DNA of 7,945 nucleotides from JACKGS01 sp964448015 (lineage in GTDB: Bacteria; Patescibacteriota; Saccharimonadia; Saccharimonadales; UBA7683): assembly GCA_964448015.1 (NCBI GenBank), contig CAYUUV010000040.1, positions 1 through 7,945 on the forward strand, in the 5' to 3' direction. Both the position numbers and the translations under genes were made by a program. The first letter of the stretch is position 1. Every line of letters starts with the position of its first letter. This document shows, one piece after another, positions 1 to 5,793 of the stretch. Below the pieces are notes generated by a model. It made no database searches. It had not been told where the DNA came from and saw nothing but the letters and a program-made list of their open reading frames with translations.

Positions 1-11
1 GCCAAATTTAC

Positions 12-40
12 TTGACATCAGTTACAAGCGTAAGTAGAAT
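12..40 (+). promoter_or_regulatory. Sigma70-type promoter upstream of the sortase gene
   Basis: A perfect -35 hexamer TTGACA (12-17) is followed after exactly 17 bases by TAGAAT (35-40), which matches the -10 consensus at five of six positions. Transcription would begin near position 47 and give a leader of about 113 bases before the ATG at 160. It is the best-matching promoter in the window. Nothing else at the left edge competes for it, although a small RNA ending at the hairpin at 110-135 is possible. Confidence 0.7.
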
Positions 41-109
41 ATATAGTAAGGACGCAAAATTAAAATGTAAAATCAAAAAAGAGCGATCCGTTAACAGGTT
101 GGAAATGCG

Positions 110-135
110 AGATTGGCCGAAGAGTCAGTCTTTTT
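110..135 (+). terminator. Terminator-like hairpin in the sortase leader (possible attenuator or small-RNA end)
   Basis: Bases 110-117 (AGATTGGC) pair with 124-131 (GTCAGTCT) over 8 bp including two G-U pairs, around the six-base loop CGAAGA. A T run (131-135) follows directly. It sits about 65 bases after the predicted transcription start and about 25 bases before the sortase ATG. It could be an intrinsic terminator ending a short RNA of about 85-90 bases, or an attenuator that limits read-through into the sortase gene. The stem is of modest strength, so this is tentative. Confidence 0.4.
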
Positions 136-159
136 GTATTTCAAAAACAAATAACAAAC

Positions 160-1473
160 ATGAATCCATCAACTACCGAACTACCCTTGCAGCGCACGCC
201 TACGCAGCCGCCCGGACACTCTGGGCGACGGCGAGTGTATCTTGATACATATGCCCAAAAAAGGGGAGCTGCCAACAGCGTACAGGCTACACCTCCTGCG
301 CCAGTGCAGTATGCGGTCTCACAGGACGCCGCCAGTATTAATACTGGAACTGCAATGCCCATGTATGCACCATCACCTACGGTGCAACAAATGAACTACT
401 CTGTACCGGCTGCCGCACCTTCCAGTCAGCACCCCCAGTCAGCTACCGCAATACCTGTTCAAGCTCCGCATCAAGTTGCTCCTCAGCAGCCGCGGGTTGC
501 AGAGCAGACGGCTCCGCGACAACCGCAGTCAACGCAGGACTTTCTGCAGCAGGTAAGCAGTGGTCATGCCACATATCTCGATACAATTTCCAGGCGCCCC
601 GCCCAGCCCATGCAGGCTATGCAACCACAGGCACCTATCTCTCCAGCACCAGTGATTGCCGAGCAGCCTAATCTGGCTGTGCAGCAAGCTCCAGTTCCTG
701 AAACACCTCATCAGGCTGTCAACACGGCGCCGCAACCTGCTGATCACATAGAGGCCAATTTACGGGCGTTATATCTTGATGAAGCATCACTTACGCAGGC
801 ATTAATGAAGGATGACCAGAGTGCTTCGCTATCACACATGCGAACAATTGTGGCCAGTGCGTTTGCTTGTGGTGTGATTGCGGTCAGTATGTTTACATTT
901 TTGAGTCAGAGTAGTTCACAACCAGTAGTCGCTCAGCCGGTCGGCGCACCTGTTATTGAAGTCGAGGCACCTGTTACACAACAGCCTGCCAATAATGCAG
1001 CCGCACCAACAACCGAAACAAGAAGAGTGGCCGTTAATCCGAATCATCCCGTACGCCTAGTGATAGGTGGCATTGGTGTTAATGCACCAATTGAAGCCGT
1101 TGGTCAAACCTCCGAAGGCTTGATGGCTGTGCCAAAGTCGTACGGTATTGTCGGGTGGTATAGCAAGGGAATGTACCCTGGGCAGAAGGGTCCTGCTGTT
1201 ATGGCTGGTCACTATACCGGTGGTTACGGTGGCGTGTTTGATCGCCTGACAGATCTCAAAGATGGTGATCTCATCACAACAACCAATGGTAAAGGTGAAA
1301 GCTTTACTTATAAGGTTATTAAAAAAGCTGAATACCAAAAAGATCAAGTACCAATGGCGGAGCTCTTTAAAACCAGCGATGAATCACGACTTGAAATCAT
1401 CACCTGTTCAGGCAAATGGCAAGCCAACAATTACGACAAACGCCTCGTCGTCACCGCTGAATTAGTCCGCTAA
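160..1473 (+). CDS. Membrane sortase with a long Pro/Gln-rich cytoplasmic N-terminal extension
   Basis: Sortases are membrane cysteine transpeptidases that cleave a C-terminal sorting signal and attach the protein to the cell surface. The 437-residue product has three parts. Residues 1-227 are rich in Pro, Gln and Ala and look disordered. One membrane helix follows (about 229-248, preceded by Arg228, which suggests the N-terminus is inside). The sortase domain lies at about 290-437, outside the membrane. The catalytic set is complete: His351 in AGHYTGG, Cys416 in the ITCSG motif, and Arg428 in DKRLVV. Most sortases have a short N-terminal tail, so an extension of about 225 residues is unusual; it carries the motif Tyr-Leu-Asp three times (residues 27, 139, 205). 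The ATG at 160 has no SD sequence upstream. The domain resembles the short class D/E/F sortases, but I cannot fix the class. No sorting-signal substrate is encoded in the window. Confidence 0.92.
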   Translation: MNPSTTELPLQRTPTQPPGHSGRRRVYLDTYAQKRGAANSVQATPPAPVQYAVSQDAASINTGTAMPMYAPSPTVQQMNYSVPAAAPSSQHPQSATAIPVQAPHQVAPQQPRVAEQTAPRQPQSTQDFLQQVSSGHATYLDTISRRPAQPMQAMQPQAPISPAPVIAEQPNLAVQQAPVPETPHQAVNTAPQPADHIEANLRALYLDEASLTQALMKDDQSASLSHMRTIVASAFACGVIAVSMFTFLSQSSSQPVVAQPVGAPVIEVEAPVTQQPANNAAAPTTETRRVAVNPNHPVRLVIGGIGVNAPIEAVGQTSEGLMAVPKSYGIVGWYSKGMYPGQKGPAVMAGHYTGGYGGVFDRLTDLKDGDLITTTNGKGESFTYKVIKKAEYQKDQVPMAELFKTSDESRLEIITCSGKWQANNYDKRLVVTAELVR

Positions 1474-1482
1474 TATAAGAAA

Positions 1483-1521
1483 AGTTGCAATAAGTTGCAT
1501 ATAGTGCTACCATTTTGGTAG
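1483..1521 (+). promoter_or_regulatory. Candidate operator of the toxin-antitoxin operon (inverted and direct repeats)
   Basis: Between the sortase stop and the antitoxin start, AGTTGCA occurs twice (1483-1489 and 1493-1499), 10 bases or one helical turn apart. The same bases also form an inverted repeat, TGCAA (1486-1490) and TTGCA (1495-1499). A second inverted repeat follows: CTACC (1507-1511), ATTTT, GGTAG (1517-1521), whose last base is the first base of the GAGG ribosome site. Ribbon-helix-helix antitoxins usually repress their own operon by binding short repeats placed like these. A weak -10-like TATAGT lies at 1500-1505 without a clear -35. Autoregulation is inferred. Confidence 0.45.
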
Positions 1522-1529
1522 AGGATTAT

Positions 1530-1802
1530 ATGGCGACAACACAAGGCATAAAATTAGATGATGTTACAAAAAAACGGCTGAAGGAGCTGGGTGAAAAACG
1601 TGACCGTTCACCGCACTGGTTGATGAAAACAGCAATCGAGGACTATCTTAACCGTGAAGAACAGTACGAACGTGAGCGCGAAGAAGACCAAGACCGTTGG
1701 GAACGGTATCAGTTAACTGGCGTGGCCGTAGAACATGGTAAGGTGACACACTGGTTACACAATCTTGCTGAGGGCGAGGAATCTCCGTGTCCAACACCGT
1801 AA
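1530..1802 (+). CDS. Ribbon-helix-helix (CopG/ParD-like) antitoxin
   Basis: This 90-residue protein is the likely antitoxin of the pair: its N-terminus should bind operator DNA as a dimer and its C-terminus should wrap the toxin. Residues 4-9 (TQGIKL) form the DNA-contacting strand. Helix 1 runs from about 11 to 23, and helix 2 begins at RSPHWLMKTAIEDYL (26-40), a typical RHH signature. A highly charged Glu/Arg helix follows (about 42-60), then a tail with HGKVTHWL like that of ParD-type antitoxins. I chose the ATG at 1530 over the TTG-type start at 1515 because GAGG (1521-1524) lies five bases upstream and the RHH strand begins right after it. The gene overlaps the toxin by 16 bases, as is usual for such pairs. 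Confidence 0.87.
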   Translation: MATTQGIKLDDVTKKRLKELGEKRDRSPHWLMKTAIEDYLNREEQYEREREEDQDRWERYQLTGVAVEHGKVTHWLHNLAEGEESPCPTP

Positions 1803-2101
1803 GGTTGTTATGGCTACCTGAAGCTTTGGAAGATTTGGATCGCCTTCTTCAGTTTCTTTATCAAGTAAATACTGAGGCGGCATCGAAAGCAGCCCGAGCC
1901 ATTTTGCGTGGCTCCCAGCATTTAGTGATCAATCCGCGCATTGGACGACCTATGTCCGACAGGGCTACGTATCGAGAATTATTCACTCCTTTCGGCGCGG
2001 GAGCATACATTCTTCGTTATCAACTGCAAGATGAATCAACCGTCGTCATCGTTCGTGTCTGGCATAATCGCGAAAATCGCTTATCTGATAGAATTAAGTA
2101 G
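1787..2101 (+). CDS. RelE/ParE-family toxin
   Basis: This 104-residue protein has the layout of the RelE/ParE superfamily. An N-terminal strand and two helices carry the family pattern of a Pro-Glu-Ala start (PEALEDLDRLLQFL, 11-24) and an Ala-rich second helix. The NPRIGRP turn (49-55), the YREL strand (62-65, with Arg63), the AYILRYQL strand (73-80) and the final strand ending RVWHNRENR (90-98) complete the fold. Family members either cleave ribosome-bound mRNA (RelE) or poison gyrase (ParE); the sequence alone does not decide, and the partner favours the ParD-ParE type. The start is GTG at 1787, with GAGGA (1776-1780) six bases upstream, inside the antitoxin gene. Its TAG stop shares a base with the uvrC start. 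Confidence 0.88.
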   Translation: MSNTVRLLWLPEALEDLDRLLQFLYQVNTEAASKAARAILRGSQHLVINPRIGRPMSDRATYRELFTPFGAGAYILRYQLQDESTVVIVRVWHNRENRLSDRIK

Positions 2102-3669
2102 TGAACAAGAGCTTAGAAACTAAGTTGAAGACCTTGCCGCGGGATCCCGGGGTGTATTTTCATAAGTCACAATCTGGCGAGATTCTGTATGTTGGTAAGG
2201 CGGCAGTTCTCAAAAATCGGGTACGGCAGTATTTCCAATCATCTCGGCCGTTTGATCCGAAAACTGAAGCCTTGGTTGCTGAAATTCATGATACCGATTG
2301 GATCACCGTAGAATCCGAGCTTGATGCACTGTTTTTAGAAAGCGAAATGATTAAGCGTTATAAACCGCGCTACAATATTTTACTTCGCGATGACAAAAGC
2401 CAGACCTTCATTCGTATCAATCTGAAAGATGAGGTACCATATGTCACCACCACCCGCCAGCCGCTTGATGATGGTGCCCAGTATTTCGGCCCGTACTACA
2501 ACGGTTTCATAATTAAAAAAGCACTGCGGTTACTACGCAAGGTCTTTCCGTATTACACGAAGCCGCCCGGCGGAAAAGCTGAACTTGATTATCATCTCGG
2601 TCTCACACCAGGCCTTGAGGCTGGTCAGGGCTCGGTCAAAGAATACAAAGCCGATCTCAGAAAACTTATGACGTACTTGCGCGGCAACCGCAAGCAGTTA
2701 ATCATCGAGCTTGAAAAAGAAATGAAGGCCTTCGCCAAGGCTTCAGAGTTTGAAAAAGCCGCGCATGCTCGTGACCAGCTCAATAATTTGAAGTCATTAC
2801 AGCGGCAGATTATTTTTAGCGACAAAGAATTTATGGATCTTTCCAAAGATCAAGCACTAGCAGGTTTGAAGGAATTACTCGGATTACCCGAGGTGCCAAA
2901 GCGAATTGAAGGCTACGATATTAGTCATATGCAAGGCACCAACAATGTCGCCAGTATGGTGGTGGCGACTAACGGCCTGGCCGATAAAGCCAGCTATCGA
3001 AAATTTAAAATGCGCACTCCCGGTAATGACGACTTTGCTCATATGAGGGAAACAATGACGCGCAGATTTTCAGGGCGGCACAAAGATTGGCCGAACCCAG
3101 ACTTGCTACTAATCGACGGCGGCAAAGGGCAGTTGAGTTCAGCGCTCACCGCTTTGGAAGATCGTGGTATTGCGATTGCGGCAATTGGACTAGCAAAGCG
3201 TGAGGAAGAGATTGTTGTGCATAAAACGAGGTCTCACATCACCGTCAATACCGAGGTACTGCAGGCTTGGGTAAAAGAAAAAAATCCGTTTGATGAGCCG
3301 ACTGTCCGCCAAGAACCAGCGCACGTATCTCCCGTGCTGCATGTTCGTGAAGACCAGCAACCCGGTATATCGAGCGATAGTGAAGATTTTTTGGTCATCA
3401 CGCTTCCAAAAAATAGCCACATCATAAAACTCTTACAACGTATTCGTGATGAATCGCATCGCTTTGCGGTGAGTTATCATACACATCTGAAGCGGACCGG
3501 GCAGACCAGAAGTGTTCTTGATGATATTCCTGGTGTTGGCCCGACAACCCGCAAAAAACTTCTCAAGGCCTTTGGTACAGTTGATGGTATTAAAGCTGCC
3601 ACAAATGCTGATATTGCTCAACATGTTGGCTTAATTAAGGCAAAGACAATCAAAGCCTATTTGAAATAA
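2101..3669 (+). CDS. uvrC: UvrABC excinuclease subunit C, cysteine-free form
   Basis: UvrC makes both incisions in nucleotide excision repair after UvrA-UvrB find a lesion. The 522-residue protein shows the full order of domains. The GIY-YIG nuclease for the 3' cut is at about 11-95, with Tyr19, Tyr30, Arg40 and Glu80. The UvrB-binding UVR motif is at about 200-235. The RNase H-like nuclease for the 5' cut has Asp273 (GYDISHMQGT), Asp339 (LLLIDGGKGQL) and His453 (RDESHRFA). Tandem helix-hairpin-helix motifs lie at 471-522. The family is usually about 600 residues. The whole protein has no cysteine, so the four-Cys metal site after the GIY-YIG domain is lost; Lys154, Glu161, Thr169 and Glu173 take those places. 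A stretch of about 60 residues (371-433) looks inserted before LPKNSH. GTG at 2101 is the earliest possible start, because an in-frame TAA lies at 2095. It has no clear SD and overlaps the toxin stop. Confidence 0.96.
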   Translation: MNKSLETKLKTLPRDPGVYFHKSQSGEILYVGKAAVLKNRVRQYFQSSRPFDPKTEALVAEIHDTDWITVESELDALFLESEMIKRYKPRYNILLRDDKSQTFIRINLKDEVPYVTTTRQPLDDGAQYFGPYYNGFIIKKALRLLRKVFPYYTKPPGGKAELDYHLGLTPGLEAGQGSVKEYKADLRKLMTYLRGNRKQLIIELEKEMKAFAKASEFEKAAHARDQLNNLKSLQRQIIFSDKEFMDLSKDQALAGLKELLGLPEVPKRIEGYDISHMQGTNNVASMVVATNGLADKASYRKFKMRTPGNDDFAHMRETMTRRFSGRHKDWPNPDLLLIDGGKGQLSSALTALEDRGIAIAAIGLAKREEEIVVHKTRSHITVNTEVLQAWVKEKNPFDEPTVRQEPAHVSPVLHVREDQQPGISSDSEDFLVITLPKNSHIIKLLQRIRDESHRFAVSYHTHLKRTGQTRSVLDDIPGVGPTTRKKLLKAFGTVDGIKAATNADIAQHVGLIKAKTIKAYLK

Positions 3670-3689
3670 GTAGTATCCACCTGTAAAGT
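3661..3689 (+). promoter_or_regulatory. Possible promoter giving a near-leaderless transcript
   Basis: TTGAAA (3661-3666, at the end of uvrC) and TAAAGT (3684-3689) are 17 bases apart; they match the consensus at five and four of six positions. Transcription would start around 3696-3698, at or just before the ATG at 3698, which has no SD. That geometry fits a leaderless mRNA. It may be chance in AT-rich sequence. Confidence 0.35.
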
Positions 3690-3697
3690 AGTAGATT

Positions 3698-3949
3698 ATG
3701 GAGCTGACAGACACACAAATAGACCGTATTACTGAGTTGGGTGAACGGCAGCAGCTCACTGTTGATTTCGAAGCAGCCGTAATCCGATTGCGGCGGGACC
3801 ATCAAGATCTCAATTCCGAGCAATATAATCGTCGGGAAGGTTACTTGGTTGATCGAGATGATCTAGCGCTCGGTGCTGCCATTGCAATGATGGATGTCAG
3901 GGACGGGGTAAACTCACAGAAGGCTGAGCGTACGCATGATGCTCAGTAG
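3698..3949 (+). CDS. Small hypothetical protein of unknown family
   Basis: I do not recognise this 83-residue protein. It is highly charged (many Asp, Glu and Arg), has no cysteine, no membrane segment and no signal peptide, and looks mostly helical: a first helix around ELTDTQIDRITELGERQQ, a second around FEAAVIRLRRDHQDL, and a third around DDLALGAAIAMMDVRDG (about 54-70). It is probably a soluble protein. It lies 28 bases after uvrC, and its last 14 bases overlap the aminopeptidase start, so the two are likely co-transcribed. Support for coding is the overlap, the same strand and the plausible composition. No SD precedes the ATG, and a leaderless start is possible (see 3661-3689). Confidence 0.62.
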   Translation: MELTDTQIDRITELGERQQLTVDFEAAVIRLRRDHQDLNSEQYNRREGYLVDRDDLALGAAIAMMDVRDGVNSQKAERTHDAQ

Positions 3950-5141
3950 CAGCTTCTTTACCCATAATCGGGAACTGCTCCGAGCTCGGACGGGTGACGG
4001 GCTGACGGTTATTACAGCGCAATCATTACTGCAGCGCAGTGGTGATACCGTGTATCCGTTTCGGCAAGACAGTAATTTCTATTATCTTACCGGCATACAT
4101 GAGCCTGATGTGGTGCTGGTGATGTGTGAGGCGGATGAGTTTTTGATATTACCAAAACGCTCAGAGTCGGAGATTGTATTTGGAGGTACTATAAATTGCG
4201 ACGAAATCGCAAAAAAATCAGGCATACATTCGATATATCCTCATCAAGAAGGTTGGAGTCGATACAAGAAATTGCAACAAAGTCGCAAAAATGTCTATAC
4301 ACTTGGCGCCGCTGCAACAAAGATTCATGGACTGGATAGTTTTTATACAAACCCGGCCCGTAAAAACATCGTACAGAAGATAAAACGTATTTCTTCAGTA
4401 GAAATCATTGATATTCGAACACATCTTGTCCAGCTTCGTCAGATTAAGCAGCCCGAAGAAGTGGCGGTTATGAAGCGGGTGATTGCCATCACCGCAGAAG
4501 GCTTCATGAATGCTCGCAAAGTTATAAGCGGTGGTGTCTGCGAGTACGAACTAGCGGCTGAGTTTGATTATGTATTTGCAAAAAATCAGGCAGTGCATGG
4601 TTATCAGCCGATTATTGCCAGCGGTGCAAATGCCTGTACGCTCCATTATATTCAGAACAATCATCAGCTACGTGTTGGTGATGGAATACTCCTGGATGTG
4701 GGGGCTGAATATTATGGCTATAGCGCGGATATTACCAGAACGTATGCAATCACACAGTTTTCTGAGCGTCAGCAAGAAGTGTACGAAGCTGTTTTTGCCG
4801 TGCATCAGCGAGCAATTGAGTTATTACAACCCGGTATAAAGTGGCGTGACTACGCACAGAGGGTTGAGCAGAAAATGGGCGAAGAGCTTCTCGGATTAGG
4901 GCTTATCGCGTCGCCTTCTAGTCAAGAAGTTCGTCGTTATTTTTCTCACGGCATTAGTCACGGTCTTGGTCTGGATGTGCATGACGTCTGTGACTACGAT
5001 ACGATTCTTGAAAATATGGTCATGACTGTCGAGCCGGGCATCTACATTCCGGAAGAGGCAATCGGGGTGCGCATAGAAGACGACGTACTTATTACAAAAA
5101 ATGGCGCTGAAAATCTATCCTCGCACATTCCGTATTACTAA
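3936..5141 (+). CDS. pepP: M24B Xaa-Pro aminopeptidase (aminopeptidase P)
   Basis: This enzyme removes the N-terminal residue from peptides with proline in second place, using two metal ions, and acts in the cytoplasm on peptide breakdown products. The N-terminal AMP-N domain spans about 6-130 (FRQDSNFYYLTG at 42-53 is typical). The pita-bread domain spans about 170-401 and holds all five metal ligands: Asp254 (LLDVGAEY), Asp265 (SADITRTY), His342 (SHGLGLDVHD), Glu366 (VEPGIY) and Glu381 (RIEDDVLI). His237 and His349 fit the substrate-binding positions. At 401 residues it is slightly shorter than the E. coli enzyme (441). Tandem ATGs at 3936 and 3939 are both possible starts; only a weak GAG lies seven bases upstream. 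It overlaps the small upstream gene by 14 bases, which points to translational coupling. Related prolidases cannot be excluded, but the N-terminal domain favours PepP. Confidence 0.93.
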   Translation: MMLSSSFFTHNRELLRARTGDGLTVITAQSLLQRSGDTVYPFRQDSNFYYLTGIHEPDVVLVMCEADEFLILPKRSESEIVFGGTINCDEIAKKSGIHSIYPHQEGWSRYKKLQQSRKNVYTLGAAATKIHGLDSFYTNPARKNIVQKIKRISSVEIIDIRTHLVQLRQIKQPEEVAVMKRVIAITAEGFMNARKVISGGVCEYELAAEFDYVFAKNQAVHGYQPIIASGANACTLHYIQNNHQLRVGDGILLDVGAEYYGYSADITRTYAITQFSERQQEVYEAVFAVHQRAIELLQPGIKWRDYAQRVEQKMGEELLGLGLIASPSSQEVRRYFSHGISHGLGLDVHDVCDYDTILENMVMTVEPGIYIPEEAIGVRIEDDVLITKNGAENLSSHIPYY

Positions 5142-5152
5142 TGTGTTGTATG

Positions 5153-5161
5153 TGGTAAAAT
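5153..5161 (+). promoter_or_regulatory. Extended -10 promoter ahead of the membrane protein gene
   Basis: TG-G-TAAAAT (5153-5161) is an extended -10 with five of six hexamer matches and no good -35. The transcription start would be near 5168, only about three bases before the ATG at 5171. The transcript would be nearly leaderless and could cover this gene and secG. Confidence 0.45.
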
Positions 5162-5170
5162 ACGAGTAAG

Positions 5171-5545
5171 ATGAAACGGCAATTTGGTCAGTTCCTTGTT
5201 CGATGGGGATTTAATGCTGCAGGGCTTTTTGCGGCGTCACGTCTTTTATCAGGAGTGTCCTTCCAAGACAGATGGGAGGTATTATTTGCGGCATCGTTAA
5301 TTCTGTCGCTTATCAACGCACTCATCAAACCCTTCATGATGATTCTTGCGCTTCCCGCCTTGCTGCTAACGCTCGGTATATTCAGTGTTGTGATTAATGG
5401 TTTAATGGTTTATCTTGCTCATTTGATCTATCAACCGTTCCAAATTAGCAGTTTTGGCACCGCAGTACTTGCTGGTCTTATCATTGGCTTGGTAAACTAT
5501 ATAGTAACGCGAGTATTTGATGTACTTGCACCGGAGGAAACATGA
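5171..5545 (+). CDS. Phage holin 4_2/YvlD-like four-helix membrane protein
   Basis: This 124-residue integral membrane protein belongs to the widespread Phage_holin_4_2 (YvlD) family, whose members are chromosomal and not known to be phage lysis proteins; their role is unclear and sometimes linked to envelope stress. Four hydrophobic segments lie at about 8-28, 36-54, 58-85 and 94-115. The central signature NALIKPFMMILALPALLLTL (49-68), followed by GIF and the VINGLMVYL helix, is the family hallmark. The length is normal. The start at ATG 5171 has only a weak GAGTAAG upstream. Its stop overlaps the secG start as ATGA, so secG translation is probably coupled to it. The TGA stop also shows that TGA is not reassigned here. 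Confidence 0.9.
   Translation: MKRQFGQFLVRWGFNAAGLFAASRLLSGVSFQDRWEVLFAASLILSLINALIKPFMMILALPALLLTLGIFSVVINGLMVYLAHLIYQPFQISSFGTAVLAGLIIGLVNYIVTRVFDVLAPEET
5533..5537 (+). promoter_or_regulatory. Shine-Dalgarno sequence for secG
   Basis: GGAGG lies four bases before the secG ATG at 5542, inside the end of the upstream gene. It is the clearest ribosome site for a gene in the window and fixes the secG start. Confidence 0.75.
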
Positions 5546-5760
5546 ACCATATTTTTCAAATAATAACTATTGCCAGCGCTGTTTTAATGACGCTTTTAAT
5601 TTTACTGCAGACACGAGGCGCAAGTCTTGGTGCCGGTTTTGGCGGTTCTGGCGAACTCTTTACGGCACGACGTGGTGTTGATAAGAGTATGCACCAGGTC
5701 ACCATTATCATGGCGATCGTCTTTATCGGCTCTCTTGTACTTGGTATCATAAGGGGTTAA
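5542..5760 (+). CDS. secG: Preprotein translocase subunit SecG
   Basis: SecG is a small membrane subunit that assists the SecYE channel in exporting unfolded proteins. The 72-residue product has two membrane helices (about 4-23 and 51-70). Between them is the family's conserved cytoplasmic loop LLQTRGASLGAGFGGSGELF (21-40), followed by TARRGVDKSMHQVTI, with the glycine-rich stretch and RRG intact. Length and layout are normal. It starts within the stop codon of the YvlD-like gene (ATGA) behind a good GGAGG site, so the two are one operon. A substrate-binding protein follows 33 bases after the stop. Confidence 0.94.
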   Translation: MNHIFQIITIASAVLMTLLILLQTRGASLGAGFGGSGELFTARRGVDKSMHQVTIIMAIVFIGSLVLGIIRG

Positions 5761-5762
5761 TA

Positions 5763-5786
5763 GCAATTTTATATTGCGTATGCATA
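5763..5786 (+). promoter_or_regulatory. AT-rich inverted repeats ahead of the substrate-binding protein
   Basis: GCAAT (5763-5767) and ATTGC (5773-5777) form an inverted repeat, followed by the 8-base palindrome TATGCATA (5779-5786) and a TATATT at 5785-5790. These lie in the 33-base gap between secG and the next gene, which has no SD. They could be an operator or part of a promoter, but no -35 fits and TATATT is too close to the ATG for a normal start site. Confidence 0.25.
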
Positions 5787-5793
5787 TATTTTT

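Noticed and set aside
12..245. Open frame of 77 codons over the promoter and leader, overlapping the sortase start; an inner ATG at 105
   Set aside because: It runs through the best promoter in the window, has only a weak ribosome site, and continues into the sortase gene in another frame, so it is a shadow frame.
1515..1529. Upstream start of the antitoxin adding MVEDY
   Set aside because: The upstream start lies in the CTACC/GGTAG repeat and has no ribosome site, whereas the ATG at 1530 has GAGG five bases upstream and begins right before the RHH strand.
5171..5545. Phage holin as a sign of a prophage
   Set aside because: The family name is historical; these four-helix proteins are chromosomal, and no phage, integrase or lysis genes are nearby.
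5540..5548. TGA reassigned to glycine, as in Gracilibacteria and Absconditabacteria
   Set aside because: TGA is used as the real stop of the YvlD-like gene in an ATGA overlap with secG, and no gene needs in-frame TGA. The frame with TAG codons at 7689 and 7734 is better explained by decay or chance.
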